Below, in pieces: positions 6,423 to 14,630 of a stretch of 26,022 bases of DNA. Each line of letters begins with the position of its first letter. Position 1 is the stretch's first letter. The notes under the pieces are model-generated. The model saw only the letters and a list, made by a program, of their open reading frames with translations, was not told the DNA's origin and did not search any database. A program made the position numbers and the translations under genes. This stretch comes from Bacteroidota bacterium (lineage in GTDB: Bacteria; Bacteroidota; Bacteroidia; Chitinophagales; Chitinophagaceae): NCBI GenBank assembly GCA_023423285.1, contig JAFAFV010000053.1, positions 1 to 26,022 on the forward strand. The letters are read 5' to 3'.

Positions 6423-7748
6423 TCATTTAATAATATCGCCTCTCAGCCGCATCAGTTCCGTTTCTGAAACCTTAGCGTTGTAACGCGCCGCTATCAGCCG
6501 GTCGTAAGCCTGTGCCAGGCTAAACTGTGCTTCGCGCAACTGTATCAGTGTAGCCATACCTAATTTGTAAGTTTGAAAAACTATATCTACGTTTTCCTGC
6601 GCTAACTGTATATTTTCTTCCTCCAACTTTAATTGCCTTTTTTGCTGCTCGTAAGCCTTAAACTGCTTGAAGAGGTTCATCATTAAAATGGAACGTTGGT
6701 TGTCATAATTCAGGCGCTGAAAGTTCACGGCCAGCCTGTCCTGCCTGATCTGCTTTTGTACCCTGAACTGGTTGAATATAGGAATGGAAGCTCCAAAGCC
6801 ATAATTGTAGCCGTTAGCCTGATTCATCTTAGTTGTAAAAGGATTAATAGCCACCTGGTTACTGTTTCTACTATAGTTATAAGCCGAGTTAAAGCTGATT
6901 GTAGGCCACCTGTCTGCGCGGCTTTCTTTTAAAGTGTATTCAGCTATTTCAATATTAGATCTTGCCAGGAGCAACGCTGGGTTTGTCAAATCAATGCCGT
7001 CCTGCAAATCACCCAGGTTAATGCCATAGTTTACAGGAATGGTATCAGGTATTTCAAATTCATCCGGCCTGATGTTGCTGTTCATTGCCTGAACGAGTTC
7101 TTGTTTTAATTGTTCGATAAAAACTTCCTGCTGCATACGGATAGATCTTTGCTCATTCAGGTCTACCCTGCTTTGCAGCACATCCGGTTTAGCGCCTGTG
7201 CCTATATCCAGTTTGTATTGAGCCAGTTTTGCACGCTCTTCGTTCAGGTTAATTTGTACATTGGTGGCTTTAACCAATTGCTCCTGGCGGGCAATGTTGT
7301 AATAAGTAGTCACTACTTCTGCAATGGTATTTACCACCTGCGTTTTGGCAACATAAGTACCGGCCTGAAGAATAGCCGCAGCTTTATCGCGCGTGGCAAA
7401 CATTCTCAACCCGTCAAACAATACCCAGTTCAGCCCCAGGCTGGCTTGTATGTTTTGGTTTTTTACTTTGCCTGATCTTTCAGTGTCATCAGCCAGTATC
7501 TGCTTTTGTCGGTTGTTATTTCTTACAACGCTCGCGTTAGCATTTAGTGCGGGCAGAAAAACAGCGTTGCGGTAACTGTAATCTATGGCCGCTATCATGG
7601 AATCGTTGCGTGCGAGTTGTATTTCATAATTGTTAAGCAGCGCTGTGGCAATGGCTTCATCAAGCGTTAAAATACGTTGCGCTGAAGACGTGCTGCAAAA
7701 CAACATCAACAAAAACAGTGATACAGATATTTTAAGAATGCTGTGCAT
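6423..7748 (-). CDS. TolC-family outer-membrane efflux channel
   Basis: This is the outer-membrane exit duct of the RND pump encoded just upstream. The ATG at 7746-7748 gives 441 residues with signal peptide MHSILKISVSLFLLMLFCSTSSAQ; the alternative start at 7769 is a TTG and adds only seven codons. 'ILTLDEAIATALLNNYEIQLARND' is the typical first helix of an OEP domain. Two OEP repeats follow, each with long amphipathic helices (about 40-200 and 240-435). The second ends with 'LGMATLIQLREAQFSLAQAYDRLIAARYNAKVSETELMRLRG', characteristic of TolC/OprM helices. The ATG lies 17 bp inside the end of the pump gene, so translation is likely coupled. It is the last gene of the three-gene minus-strand operon. 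Confidence 0.93.
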   Translation of the reverse strand: MHSILKISVSLFLLMLFCSTSSAQRILTLDEAIATALLNNYEIQLARNDSMIAAIDYSYRNAVFLPALNANASVVRNNNRQKQILADDTERSGKVKNQNIQASLGLNWVLFDGLRMFATRDKAAAILQAGTYVAKTQVVNTIAEVVTTYYNIARQEQLVKATNVQINLNEERAKLAQYKLDIGTGAKPDVLQSRVDLNEQRSIRMQQEVFIEQLKQELVQAMNSNIRPDEFEIPDTIPVNYGINLGDLQDGIDLTNPALLLARSNIEIAEYTLKESRADRWPTISFNSAYNYSRNSNQVAINPFTTKMNQANGYNYGFGASIPIFNQFRVQKQIRQDRLAVNFQRLNYDNQRSILMMNLFKQFKAYEQQKRQLKLEEENIQLAQENVDIVFQTYKLGMATLIQLREAQFSLAQAYDRLIAARYNAKVSETELMRLRGDIIK

Positions 7749-10700
7749 GCTGAAATTCTTTTTGTTCAACTTCTAATTTTTTCTCAAATGGTACATCTTT
7801 TTTATTAGAAGAAAGGTAAGTATAAAAAGCCGGCAACACGTATAGGGTTAATAGCAGAGAAAACGCAATACCGCCCACAATTACTACACCCAGCGGTATG
7901 CGGCTGGTGGCCGCAGCGCCTAAAGATAGTGCGATGGGTAATGCGCCCAAGGCCATGGCAAGGTTTGTCATTAAAATAGGGCGCAGCCTTTGTTCTGCTG
8001 CAAATAAAACCGCCTCTGTTTTATTTTTTCCAAGTCTGCGGTTTTGATTGGCAAACTCCACGATCAGGATGCCGTTTTTGGTAACGATACCAACGAGCAT
8101 GATCATACCGATCTGCGAAAAAATGTTTAAAGTGTGGCCAAATATCCATAGCGACAAAAACGCGCCAGCAAGAGCAAGCGGTACGGTGATCATAATGATA
8201 ATGGGATCAATAAAGCTTTCAAACTGCGCTGCAAGAATGAGGAAGATGAGTCCCAACGCCAGCATAAATGCAAACAATGTATTGCTGCTGCTTTCTGCAA
8301 AATCGCGCGAAGCGCCGCTTAAAGAAGTGGTAAAAGTATCGTCGAGCAGGCGCTCAGCAATGCGGTTCATTTCATCCACGCCATCGCCAATGGTGTGGCC
8401 GGGTGTGAGGCTGGCTGATACCGTTGCTGACTTAAACCTGTTGAAATGATAAATGGTTGGATAGGTTACAGACTCCTCAATAGTGGTCAGATTATCCAGG
8501 CTGATGATTTGTCCCTCGTTGTTGGTTACATAAAGTTTTTTCAGGTCTTCAGGGTCATCGCGGTTAATGCGGTCTACCTGCGCCAACACCTGGTACTGTT
8601 TACCATCACGGGTAAAATAACCCAGCCGGCGATTGCTGTACGCCAATTGCAGGGTTTCAGATATATCGCTTACGCTTACACCAAGCGCAGCAGCTTTCAG
8701 CCTGTCTACATGAACACGTAGTTCTGGTTTATTGAATTTCAGATCAGCGTCCACCTGTGTTAAAATGTCGCTTTTACCGGCTTCTTCTAAAAACCGGGGC
8801 AGTATTTCAGAAAGCTTTTCAAAATTATTATTTTGAAGCACGAACTGTACATCGCGGCCGCCACGCCGGTTTACCTGTATGGTTTGATCCTGCTGCGCAA
8901 ACACACGCCCTTCCTGAAATTTCCCCACGTGCCGGTTCACCATATCTACAATTTGTTGTTGCGATCGTTCACGCTCATTATGATCAGTGAGCGTCACACG
9001 CACCCAGCCACTGTTGGAACCGCTGCTACCAAAGCTGCCGGTGTTGGAAAGCACCACGGTTTTTTCAGGAACAGAATCCATCACAAATTGTGTAACCTTT
9101 ACCACAAATGAGTCCATCGCATCAAAAGAAGTGCCCTCAGGTGCAGAAAGGCTGAGGCGGAACTGGCTTTTATCTTCCATTGGCGCCAGCTCTGACTGAA
9201 TGCTGCTGCCGATGAGGTAAATGATCAGCCCGCAAATGGCTACCACGATCCATGCAATCCATCTCACCTTCATAAAAGCCGCGAGCGTTTTTGCATACAA
9301 ATTTTCCATGCCTGTAAAAAAGGGTTCGGTAAAATTGTAAAACCTCGACTTTTTATGTACGTCTTTTTTAGACAGCTTTATAGTAAGAACGGGCGTTAAA
9401 GTAAGTGATACAAAAGATGATATCAATACGGCAGATGCTACTACAATACCAAACTCGCGAAACAGGCTGCCAACAAAACCCTCTAAAAACATGATGGGCA
9501 GAAACACCACGGCAAGTGTGATGGAAGTGGCAATTACTGCAAAAAATATTTCTTTTGATCCAAGCAATGCCGCATTGTATTTACCATGCCCCTTTTCCAG
9601 TTTTTTAAAAATATTTTCAGCCACCACTATACCGTCATCCACCACAAGGCCGGTACAAAGCACCACGCCCAATAGTGTTAACACGTTGACCGTGTAACCC
9701 ATCATATACATGATAAAGAAAGCGCCGATGAGTGACACTGGAATATCAACAAGCGGTCTGATGGCCATGAGTGCATCTCTGAAAAACAAGTAAATAATCA
9801 AAACCACCAATACTACAGCAATGATCAGTGTTTCTTCAACTTCTGCTATGGAACGCTTGATGTAACGCGTTTGATCCATGGCAATATTGAGCTTAATATC
9901 TGCCGGAACTTCATCTCTGATGGTTTCCATGCGCCTGTAAAACTCATCAGCAATGGATACATAATTAGCGCCTGGTAAAGGAATAATGGCCAGTGCAATC
10001 ATGGGTACACCGCTTTCTCTTAAAATCCTTTCATCAAAGTCGGGGCCTAATACCACGGTTGATACATCCTGCAACCTTACGTTAGAGCCATTTACATTTT
10101 TAATGATCAGTTCACGAAACTGTTCCTCCGTATTCATTTGCCCAAACGTTCTGATGGTAAGCTCGGTATTATCACCCATGATCTTACCTGAAGGCAATTC
10201 TACATTTTCTCTTCTTAGTGCCGCCTGAACATCTGCAGGCGTAACACCATAAGATGAAAGGCGGTTTGGATCGAGCCAGATGCGCATGGCAAAAGCGCGC
10301 TCACCCCAGATGCTGATGCTGCTCACGCCGGGAATGGTTTGCAACTGCTCCACCAGGTTATTATTAGCGTATTCAGAAAGTTCCATCGGGTTGCGGGTAT
10401 CACTTTGCACCGTCATGGAAATGATGGGGTCAGAGCTGGCATCAGCCTTGCTCACGGTTGGCGGGGCTTCCAGGTCTGGCGGAAGCGAACGCTGCGCTGC
10501 GGATACTTTGTCGCGCACATCGTTGGCAGCGGCTTCCAGGTCAGCGCCCAGTTCAAACTCTACATTGATAAAGCTGCTGCCACTGCTGCTGCTGGAGGTA
10601 ATATTTTTTACACCGGCAATACCATTGATGGCTTTTTCGAGCGGCTCGGTAATTTGCGTTTCAATAATATCGGCGTTGGCGCCTCCGTAAGAAGTGCGCA

Positions 10701-10839
10701 CGCTAATGTTCGGCGGGTCAATAGCTGGATAATCTCTCACGCCAAGCCTGGTGAAACCAATAATACCAAACACGATAATAATGAGGTTCATCACTATGGC
10801 CAATACCGGGCGGCGTAACGAGAGTTCGGATATATTCAT
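7732..10839 (-). CDS. RND multidrug efflux pump, HAE1 family (AcrB-like)
   Basis: This 1035-residue inner-membrane proton/drug antiporter is full length for the hydrophobe/amphiphile RND family. TM1 lies at residues 10-30 (RRPVLAIVMNLIIIVFGIIG). The first periplasmic pore/docking domain follows, then TM2-6 from about residue 335. The TM4 proton-relay pair is present as D401 and D402 in GLVVDDGIVVAENI, matching D407/D408 of AcrB. The second periplasmic half and TM7-12 follow (TM8-9 'NTLFAFMLALGLIFLILAA'). The ATG at 10837-10839 is the only sensible start. Upstream, after a 54-bp AT-rich spacer, lies the adaptor gene; downstream the TolC gene overlaps. Likely substrates are hydrophobic antibiotics, bile salts, dyes or metabolites, but which cannot be told. 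No regulator gene is adjacent. Confidence 0.95.
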   Translation of the reverse strand: MNISELSLRRPVLAIVMNLIIIVFGIIGFTRLGVRDYPAIDPPNISVRTSYGGANADIIETQITEPLEKAINGIAGVKNITSSSSSGSSFINVEFELGADLEAAANDVRDKVSAAQRSLPPDLEAPPTVSKADASSDPIISMTVQSDTRNPMELSEYANNNLVEQLQTIPGVSSISIWGERAFAMRIWLDPNRLSSYGVTPADVQAALRRENVELPSGKIMGDNTELTIRTFGQMNTEEQFRELIIKNVNGSNVRLQDVSTVVLGPDFDERILRESGVPMIALAIIPLPGANYVSIADEFYRRMETIRDEVPADIKLNIAMDQTRYIKRSIAEVEETLIIAVVLVVLIIYLFFRDALMAIRPLVDIPVSLIGAFFIMYMMGYTVNVLTLLGVVLCTGLVVDDGIVVAENIFKKLEKGHGKYNAALLGSKEIFFAVIATSITLAVVFLPIMFLEGFVGSLFREFGIVVASAVLISSFVSLTLTPVLTIKLSKKDVHKKSRFYNFTEPFFTGMENLYAKTLAAFMKVRWIAWIVVAICGLIIYLIGSSIQSELAPMEDKSQFRLSLSAPEGTSFDAMDSFVVKVTQFVMDSVPEKTVVLSNTGSFGSSGSNSGWVRVTLTDHNERERSQQQIVDMVNRHVGKFQEGRVFAQQDQTIQVNRRGGRDVQFVLQNNNFEKLSEILPRFLEEAGKSDILTQVDADLKFNKPELRVHVDRLKAAALGVSVSDISETLQLAYSNRRLGYFTRDGKQYQVLAQVDRINRDDPEDLKKLYVTNNEGQIISLDNLTTIEESVTYPTIYHFNRFKSATVSASLTPGHTIGDGVDEMNRIAERLLDDTFTTSLSGASRDFAESSSNTLFAFMLALGLIFLILAAQFESFIDPIIIMITVPLALAGAFLSLWIFGHTLNIFSQIGMIMLVGIVTKNGILIVEFANQNRRLGKNKTEAVLFAAEQRLRPILMTNLAMALGALPIALSLGAAATSRIPLGVVIVGGIAFSLLLTLYVLPAFYTYLSSNKKDVPFEKKLEVEQKEFQHAQHS

Positions 10840-10893
10840 TAGTGTGCTTGGTTAATAATTGATGGCTAATAATTACAGTTAATTACTAACTGG

Positions 10894-11931
10894 TTAATTA
10901 ACAATTTTTCCAAATGCTAAACTGTCATTAGCGCGGGTAGACATGATGCCGGTTACCAATATTGTATCGCCTGGTTTGAGACCACGCACAATTTCAATGC
11001 GGGAAGAATCTCTTACGCCAGTTTCAACATTATTAAAGTTTGCACGTCCATCCACACTCACAATTACCTGTTTATCTCTCCCCGTTGGGATTACCGAGTT
11101 GGTGGGAACAAAAATGGCGGACGAATTGGGTGGAAAAATGATCTTTACACGGGCAAACGATCCTGGTACAAGCCCCTCTGTTGTACTATTCACTACCGCT
11201 CTTACTGTAAGGCTTCGGTTGGCCACATCCACATTCGATTCGGTGGCCATTACCCTTGCGGAATATTCCCTGCTGTTACCTTCAGTGGTAAAACTTACGA
11301 TCTGCCCGTTGCGTATCATACCGGTATATTTTTCAGGAACTGAAAAATCAATTTTCAACGTACTTACCTGGTTAATGGTGGCGATAACTGTTGCAGGGGT
11401 TACATAAGCGCCGGGGCTGATGCCTTTTAAACCCATTTTACCGCTGAACGGCGCCCTTACTTCGGTGCGCGCAATTTCAGTGCGTACGATCTCAATATCT
11501 GCCTGAATATTTCTTACATTAAGCAGAGTCGCATCATAATCCTGCTGGCTGATGCCCTGTATGGCAAGCAGTTTAGAAGCACGCTCTTCATTCGCTCTTG
11601 CAATGCCTAATTGAGCCTGGTATTTTTTTAGTTGTGCCTGTAAATCTCCATCGTAAATTTTAGCAATGATAGTGCCCCGGCTTACAAATTGACCTTCGCG
11701 CACATTCAGCCGCACCACCCTGCCAGAAACCTCGGGATGGATTTCTGTAACTTCATTTGCCAAAACAGAACCAGGAACTTCAATTGTCTCAGAAAAAGCT
11801 TCGGTTTTAATGATGTAGCCGTCAACTTTAGGCGTGGGGCGTTTTCGCTCGCCGCCGCCTTTTTCATTCTTTCCGCCACCACATGATGTGAGCAGTACCA
11901 CTGCAACCATGCAAAAGATAAGATATCTCAA
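10894..11931 (-). CDS. RND efflux periplasmic adaptor lipoprotein (membrane-fusion protein)
   Basis: This protein links the RND pump to the outer-membrane channel in the periplasm. The best start is a TTG at 11929-11931. It directly follows an in-frame stop (TAA ATT) and restores a complete lipoprotein signal peptide, MRYLIFCMVAVVLLTSC, with lipobox LTSC and lipidated Cys17. The first ATG (11908-11910) would leave a signal of only nine hydrophobic residues with no basic charge. After a Lys/Arg-rich linker come the barrel-sandwich half-motif ('GSVLANEVTEIHPEVSGRV'), an alpha-hairpin (about 105-145), the second half ('VRAPFSGKMGLKGISPGAYV') and the beta-barrel and membrane-proximal domains (about 185-340, 'VPTNSVI...V.V.'). 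Its length of 345 is normal. It is the first gene of the operon; no clear TAnnTTTG site was found upstream. Confidence 0.92.
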   Translation of the reverse strand: MRYLIFCMVAVVLLTSCGGGKNEKGGGERKRPTPKVDGYIIKTEAFSETIEVPGSVLANEVTEIHPEVSGRVVRLNVREGQFVSRGTIIAKIYDGDLQAQLKKYQAQLGIARANEERASKLLAIQGISQQDYDATLLNVRNIQADIEIVRTEIARTEVRAPFSGKMGLKGISPGAYVTPATVIATINQVSTLKIDFSVPEKYTGMIRNGQIVSFTTEGNSREYSARVMATESNVDVANRSLTVRAVVNSTTEGLVPGSFARVKIIFPPNSSAIFVPTNSVIPTGRDKQVIVSVDGRANFNNVETGVRDSSRIEIVRGLKPGDTILVTGIMSTRANDSLAFGKIVN

Positions 11932-12014
11932 AATTTATTGGTTTAGTTCCGTTAAAGTTAAATCAGAATTAAATATATGACGCTGTAACAGTTAAAACCT
12001 TGTGCAGCATTACG

Positions 12015-12030
12015 GAAAAGGCAGCTTTTC
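12015..12030. repeat. Small perfect hairpin between purK and the efflux operon
   Basis: GAAAAG pairs with CTTTTC around a GCAG loop. It lies about 60 bp downstream of the purK stop on the minus strand, but no U-tract follows on that strand, so it may be a weak terminator or mRNA 3'-end structure only. Confidence 0.3.
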
Positions 12031-12090
12031 AGATGCGGAAAATTCGTTTTTTGGTTCTTGAAATATTGAATGCAAAAGGATCACTATTGA

Positions 12091-13218
12091 TCAGCTTTTA
12101 GCCACCACTCTTAACCCGTGCTTCAATTTATTGGCTTTGTGCATCAGGTCGGCTTTTTCATTGCTCATGATGGTTACATGCCCCATTTTACGGCCAGGCT
12201 TTGTCAATTGTTTTCCGTAAATATGAAAAAAAGCGTTTTCAATTTTCAGCATTTCCTCAAGTCCTTCATAATGTGCAAGGCCGCTATGCCCTTCTGCGCC
12301 AATAATGTTTACCATTACAGAATTTTGAATGGCATCAGTACAACCCAGCGGGTAATTGAGCATGATGCGCCACAGCATATCAAACTGGCTGGTGAAATGA
12401 GCCTCTATTGTATGGTGTCCGCTATTGTGCACGCGTGGCGCGGTTTCATTTACCAATACATCACCGCCAGGCGTTACAAATATTTCTACAGCAAAAATTC
12501 CGGGCGATTGAAAATTCTTAACCGTTGTGAGCGCAATGGCTTCTACTTTCCAATAAGTTTCTTCTTCTATTTCAGCGGGGCATAACTGCAGGTCAAGCTG
12601 GTTGAGGCTTTTATCAAAAATCATTTCCACCGGTGGAAAGATGGCCGTTACGCCCTTGTTGCTAACAGCAATCATCATTGCAATTTCTTTTTGCACATCT
12701 ACCAGCTTCTCAAGTACCGATGGCTGATCAAATCCAAGACAAATTTCTTGTTCATCATGAATTATCTGAACGCCGCGCCCATCGTAACCGCCTTCGGCAA
12801 GCTTATGAACCGCGGGCAGAAAATCTTTTGCACTCTGCAATTCACTTCTGTTTTTTGTTAGAATATACTCGGCCGTTGGAATTTTGTGATTGGTATAATA
12901 TGTTTTTTGAAATGCCTTATTACAAATGGTGCGCAAAACCGAAGGCCTTGGATATACCCGTTTGCCTTCTTTTTCAAGTTGTTCCAGCGCATCAATATTT
13001 ACATTTTCAATTTCAATTGTAATAGCATCCAGGCCTTTGCCAAAGTTGTATACATCATCGTAATTTCTAATGTCGCCTTTGGTAAAATGGTGGCAAAGAT
13101 GGGCAGCAGGGCAATGCAGTTCGTTTTCAAGTATAAAGGTTTCTACAGGGTAATTTGCTGCTGCCTGCAACAGCATACGGCCCAACTGACCACCACCTAA
13201 AATTCCTATTTTTTGCAT
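12091..13218 (-). CDS. purK: N5-carboxyaminoimidazole ribonucleotide synthase (PurK)
   Basis: The enzyme uses ATP and bicarbonate to carboxylate aminoimidazole ribonucleotide in purine synthesis; PurE then rearranges the product. The N-terminal pre-ATP-grasp domain carries the hallmark GGGQLGRM (residues 8-15). The ATP-grasp part follows, with 'GGYDGRGVQII' (Gly-rich ATP loop) and 'VNETAPRVHNSGHHTIEA' (metal- and substrate-binding end). The ATG at 13216-13218 gives 375 residues, normal for PurK; the longer frame to 13269 begins with a TTG and adds a Cys/Ala-rich stretch that does not belong. A TAnnTTTG promoter element ends 4 bp upstream of the ATG, indicating a leaderless or nearly leaderless mRNA. 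purE is not adjacent. It is divergent from the L,D-transpeptidase gene. Confidence 0.95.
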   Translation of the reverse strand: MQKIGILGGGQLGRMLLQAAANYPVETFILENELHCPAAHLCHHFTKGDIRNYDDVYNFGKGLDAITIEIENVNIDALEQLEKEGKRVYPRPSVLRTICNKAFQKTYYTNHKIPTAEYILTKNRSELQSAKDFLPAVHKLAEGGYDGRGVQIIHDEQEICLGFDQPSVLEKLVDVQKEIAMMIAVSNKGVTAIFPPVEMIFDKSLNQLDLQLCPAEIEEETYWKVEAIALTTVKNFQSPGIFAVEIFVTPGGDVLVNETAPRVHNSGHHTIEAHFTSQFDMLWRIMLNYPLGCTDAIQNSVMVNIIGAEGHSGLAHYEGLEEMLKIENAFFHIYGKQLTKPGRKMGHVTIMSNEKADLMHKANKLKHGLRVVAKS

Positions 13219-13222
13219 GCGG

Positions 13223-13230
13223 CAAAGATA
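13223..13230 (-). promoter_or_regulatory. TAnnTTTG promoter element immediately upstream of purK
   Basis: The minus strand reads TATCTTTG, an exact -7 element, followed by CCGC and then the start codon. The upstream -33 position carries TTTA around 13250. Transcription should start at or within a few bases of the ATG. This independently supports the 13218 start. Confidence 0.5.
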
Positions 13231-13436
13231 GGCGCAAGCGTTTGCTGTTAAACAGAAATTATACTCCAAAGTGGGAATAATTAAGTATTTCTTTAACTTT
13301 TAAAGTTTAATTTTGAGAAAGTTTTAAGCTTCAGAAATAAAATGATCTATTCTTTCGTTATTTCTGTAAGCACACAAAAAATAAAGCTTTGGTATTCTAA
13401 AATTGAATGGACTATCTTAAAAGGAAATATTTACAG

Positions 13437-14621
13437 ATGAGAAAAATTTTCGCTTTAACTTTCGCTTTTGCACTTATAATTTCGGGCTTACAGGCACAAA
13501 CTTCTTTTGAAAATGCTGCTCCAACCAGTAGCTCCTTTGTTGATTACCAACGGTCTTTTAAAAGACCCGGCGAATCTTTTGTAAAATATGAGTCTCTGCT
13601 AAAAACATTGTTTCATTTGAAAGGACTGACGTGGCCGTCAAAATACATCTATTTAAGATCGTTTAAATATGACAGCCAACTGGAGGTGTGGGCAAAGAAT
13701 TCAGCACAGGAACCTTATAAGCTGGTAAAGATTTATAAAGTTTGCGCTTTGGCGGGCACCCTGGGCCCCAAGCGTTTTGAAGGTGATTACCAGGTGCCCG
13801 AAGGCTTTTATTATATCAATCATTTTAATCCAAACAGTAGCTATTATCTTTCTCTGGGTTTAAATTATCCCAATGCTTCAGACAGGCTATTGAGCGACCC
13901 GGTAAAACCCGGTGGAGATATTTACATTCATGGCGGCTGTGCCACGGTTGGGTGCATTCCTATTCAAGACGACCAAATGGCTGAATTATATGTTTTAACA
14001 TCGGGAAGTAAAAGCGCAGGTCAGGATTTTATCCCCGTTCACATTTTCCCCATCAGGTATGATGTGAAGAAGAGCTATGAATATCTTGCGCGGCTTACCC
14101 AGGATAATACCACTCTTAAAGCTTTCAGTAATATAATGGAGCAGGCTTTTGAATATTTTGAAAAACACAAGCAACTGCCCATTGCTATGGTAAAAGATAA
14201 CGGCGAATATGCAGTGTATAATGCCGGCCCGGTAAGTGAACGGTTTTTGCCGCCACCACCACCAGTTAAAAGCGTTTATGAAAAACGGGTAAGAAAAATA
14301 GATCATACCGCTGATGCTGTTGCCAAATGGCCTGAGTACCCTGGCGGCATTGTAGCGTATGAAACCTTCTTAAAACTATTAGGCAATGAAATGATTGCCT
14401 ATCTGCCCGAAAATGTAACCAAGGCCACAGTGCAGGTGGAATACATTATTGACGCTGACGGAACACCCGTAAACTTTAAAGTGGTGAAAGGTGTGAATGA
14501 TTATTTTGACCATGAACTGATTGGCAAAATACACAAAATGTCCAATTGGTCTCCGGCCATTTATCGCGAGAAACCGGTGGCCCGTAAAATGGTGCAAACC
14601 ATTTTAATTGGGATAGATTAG
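13437..14621 (+). CDS. YafK-like L,D-transpeptidase with TonB-like C-terminal domain
   Basis: The ATG at 13437 is preferred. It opens a Sec signal peptide (MRKIFALTFAFALIISGLQAQ) and has AAAGGA about 12 bases upstream, whereas the ATG at 13407 puts ten charged residues before it. The protein has 394 residues. Residues about 65-210 form the L,D-transpeptidase (YkuD/ErfK) domain of the YafK branch. H165 and the catalytic Cys173 lie in 'DIYIHGGCATVGCIPI', and 'LGPKRFEGDYQVPEGFY' is the usual substrate-strand motif. Such enzymes form or edit cross-links, or attach proteins, in periplasmic peptidoglycan. A Pro-rich linker (about 271-277) leads to residues 295-394, which resemble a TonB C-terminal domain: 'WPEYPGGIVAYETFL', then 'ATVQVEYIIDADGTPVNFKVV' and 'NWSPAIYREKPV'. 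This domain pairing is noteworthy. The gene is divergent from purK. Confidence 0.85.
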   Translation: MRKIFALTFAFALIISGLQAQTSFENAAPTSSSFVDYQRSFKRPGESFVKYESLLKTLFHLKGLTWPSKYIYLRSFKYDSQLEVWAKNSAQEPYKLVKIYKVCALAGTLGPKRFEGDYQVPEGFYYINHFNPNSSYYLSLGLNYPNASDRLLSDPVKPGGDIYIHGGCATVGCIPIQDDQMAELYVLTSGSKSAGQDFIPVHIFPIRYDVKKSYEYLARLTQDNTTLKAFSNIMEQAFEYFEKHKQLPIAMVKDNGEYAVYNAGPVSERFLPPPPPVKSVYEKRVRKIDHTADAVAKWPEYPGGIVAYETFLKLLGNEMIAYLPENVTKATVQVEYIIDADGTPVNFKVVKGVNDYFDHELIGKIHKMSNWSPAIYREKPVARKMVQTILIGID

Positions 14622-14630
14622 GCCATATAG

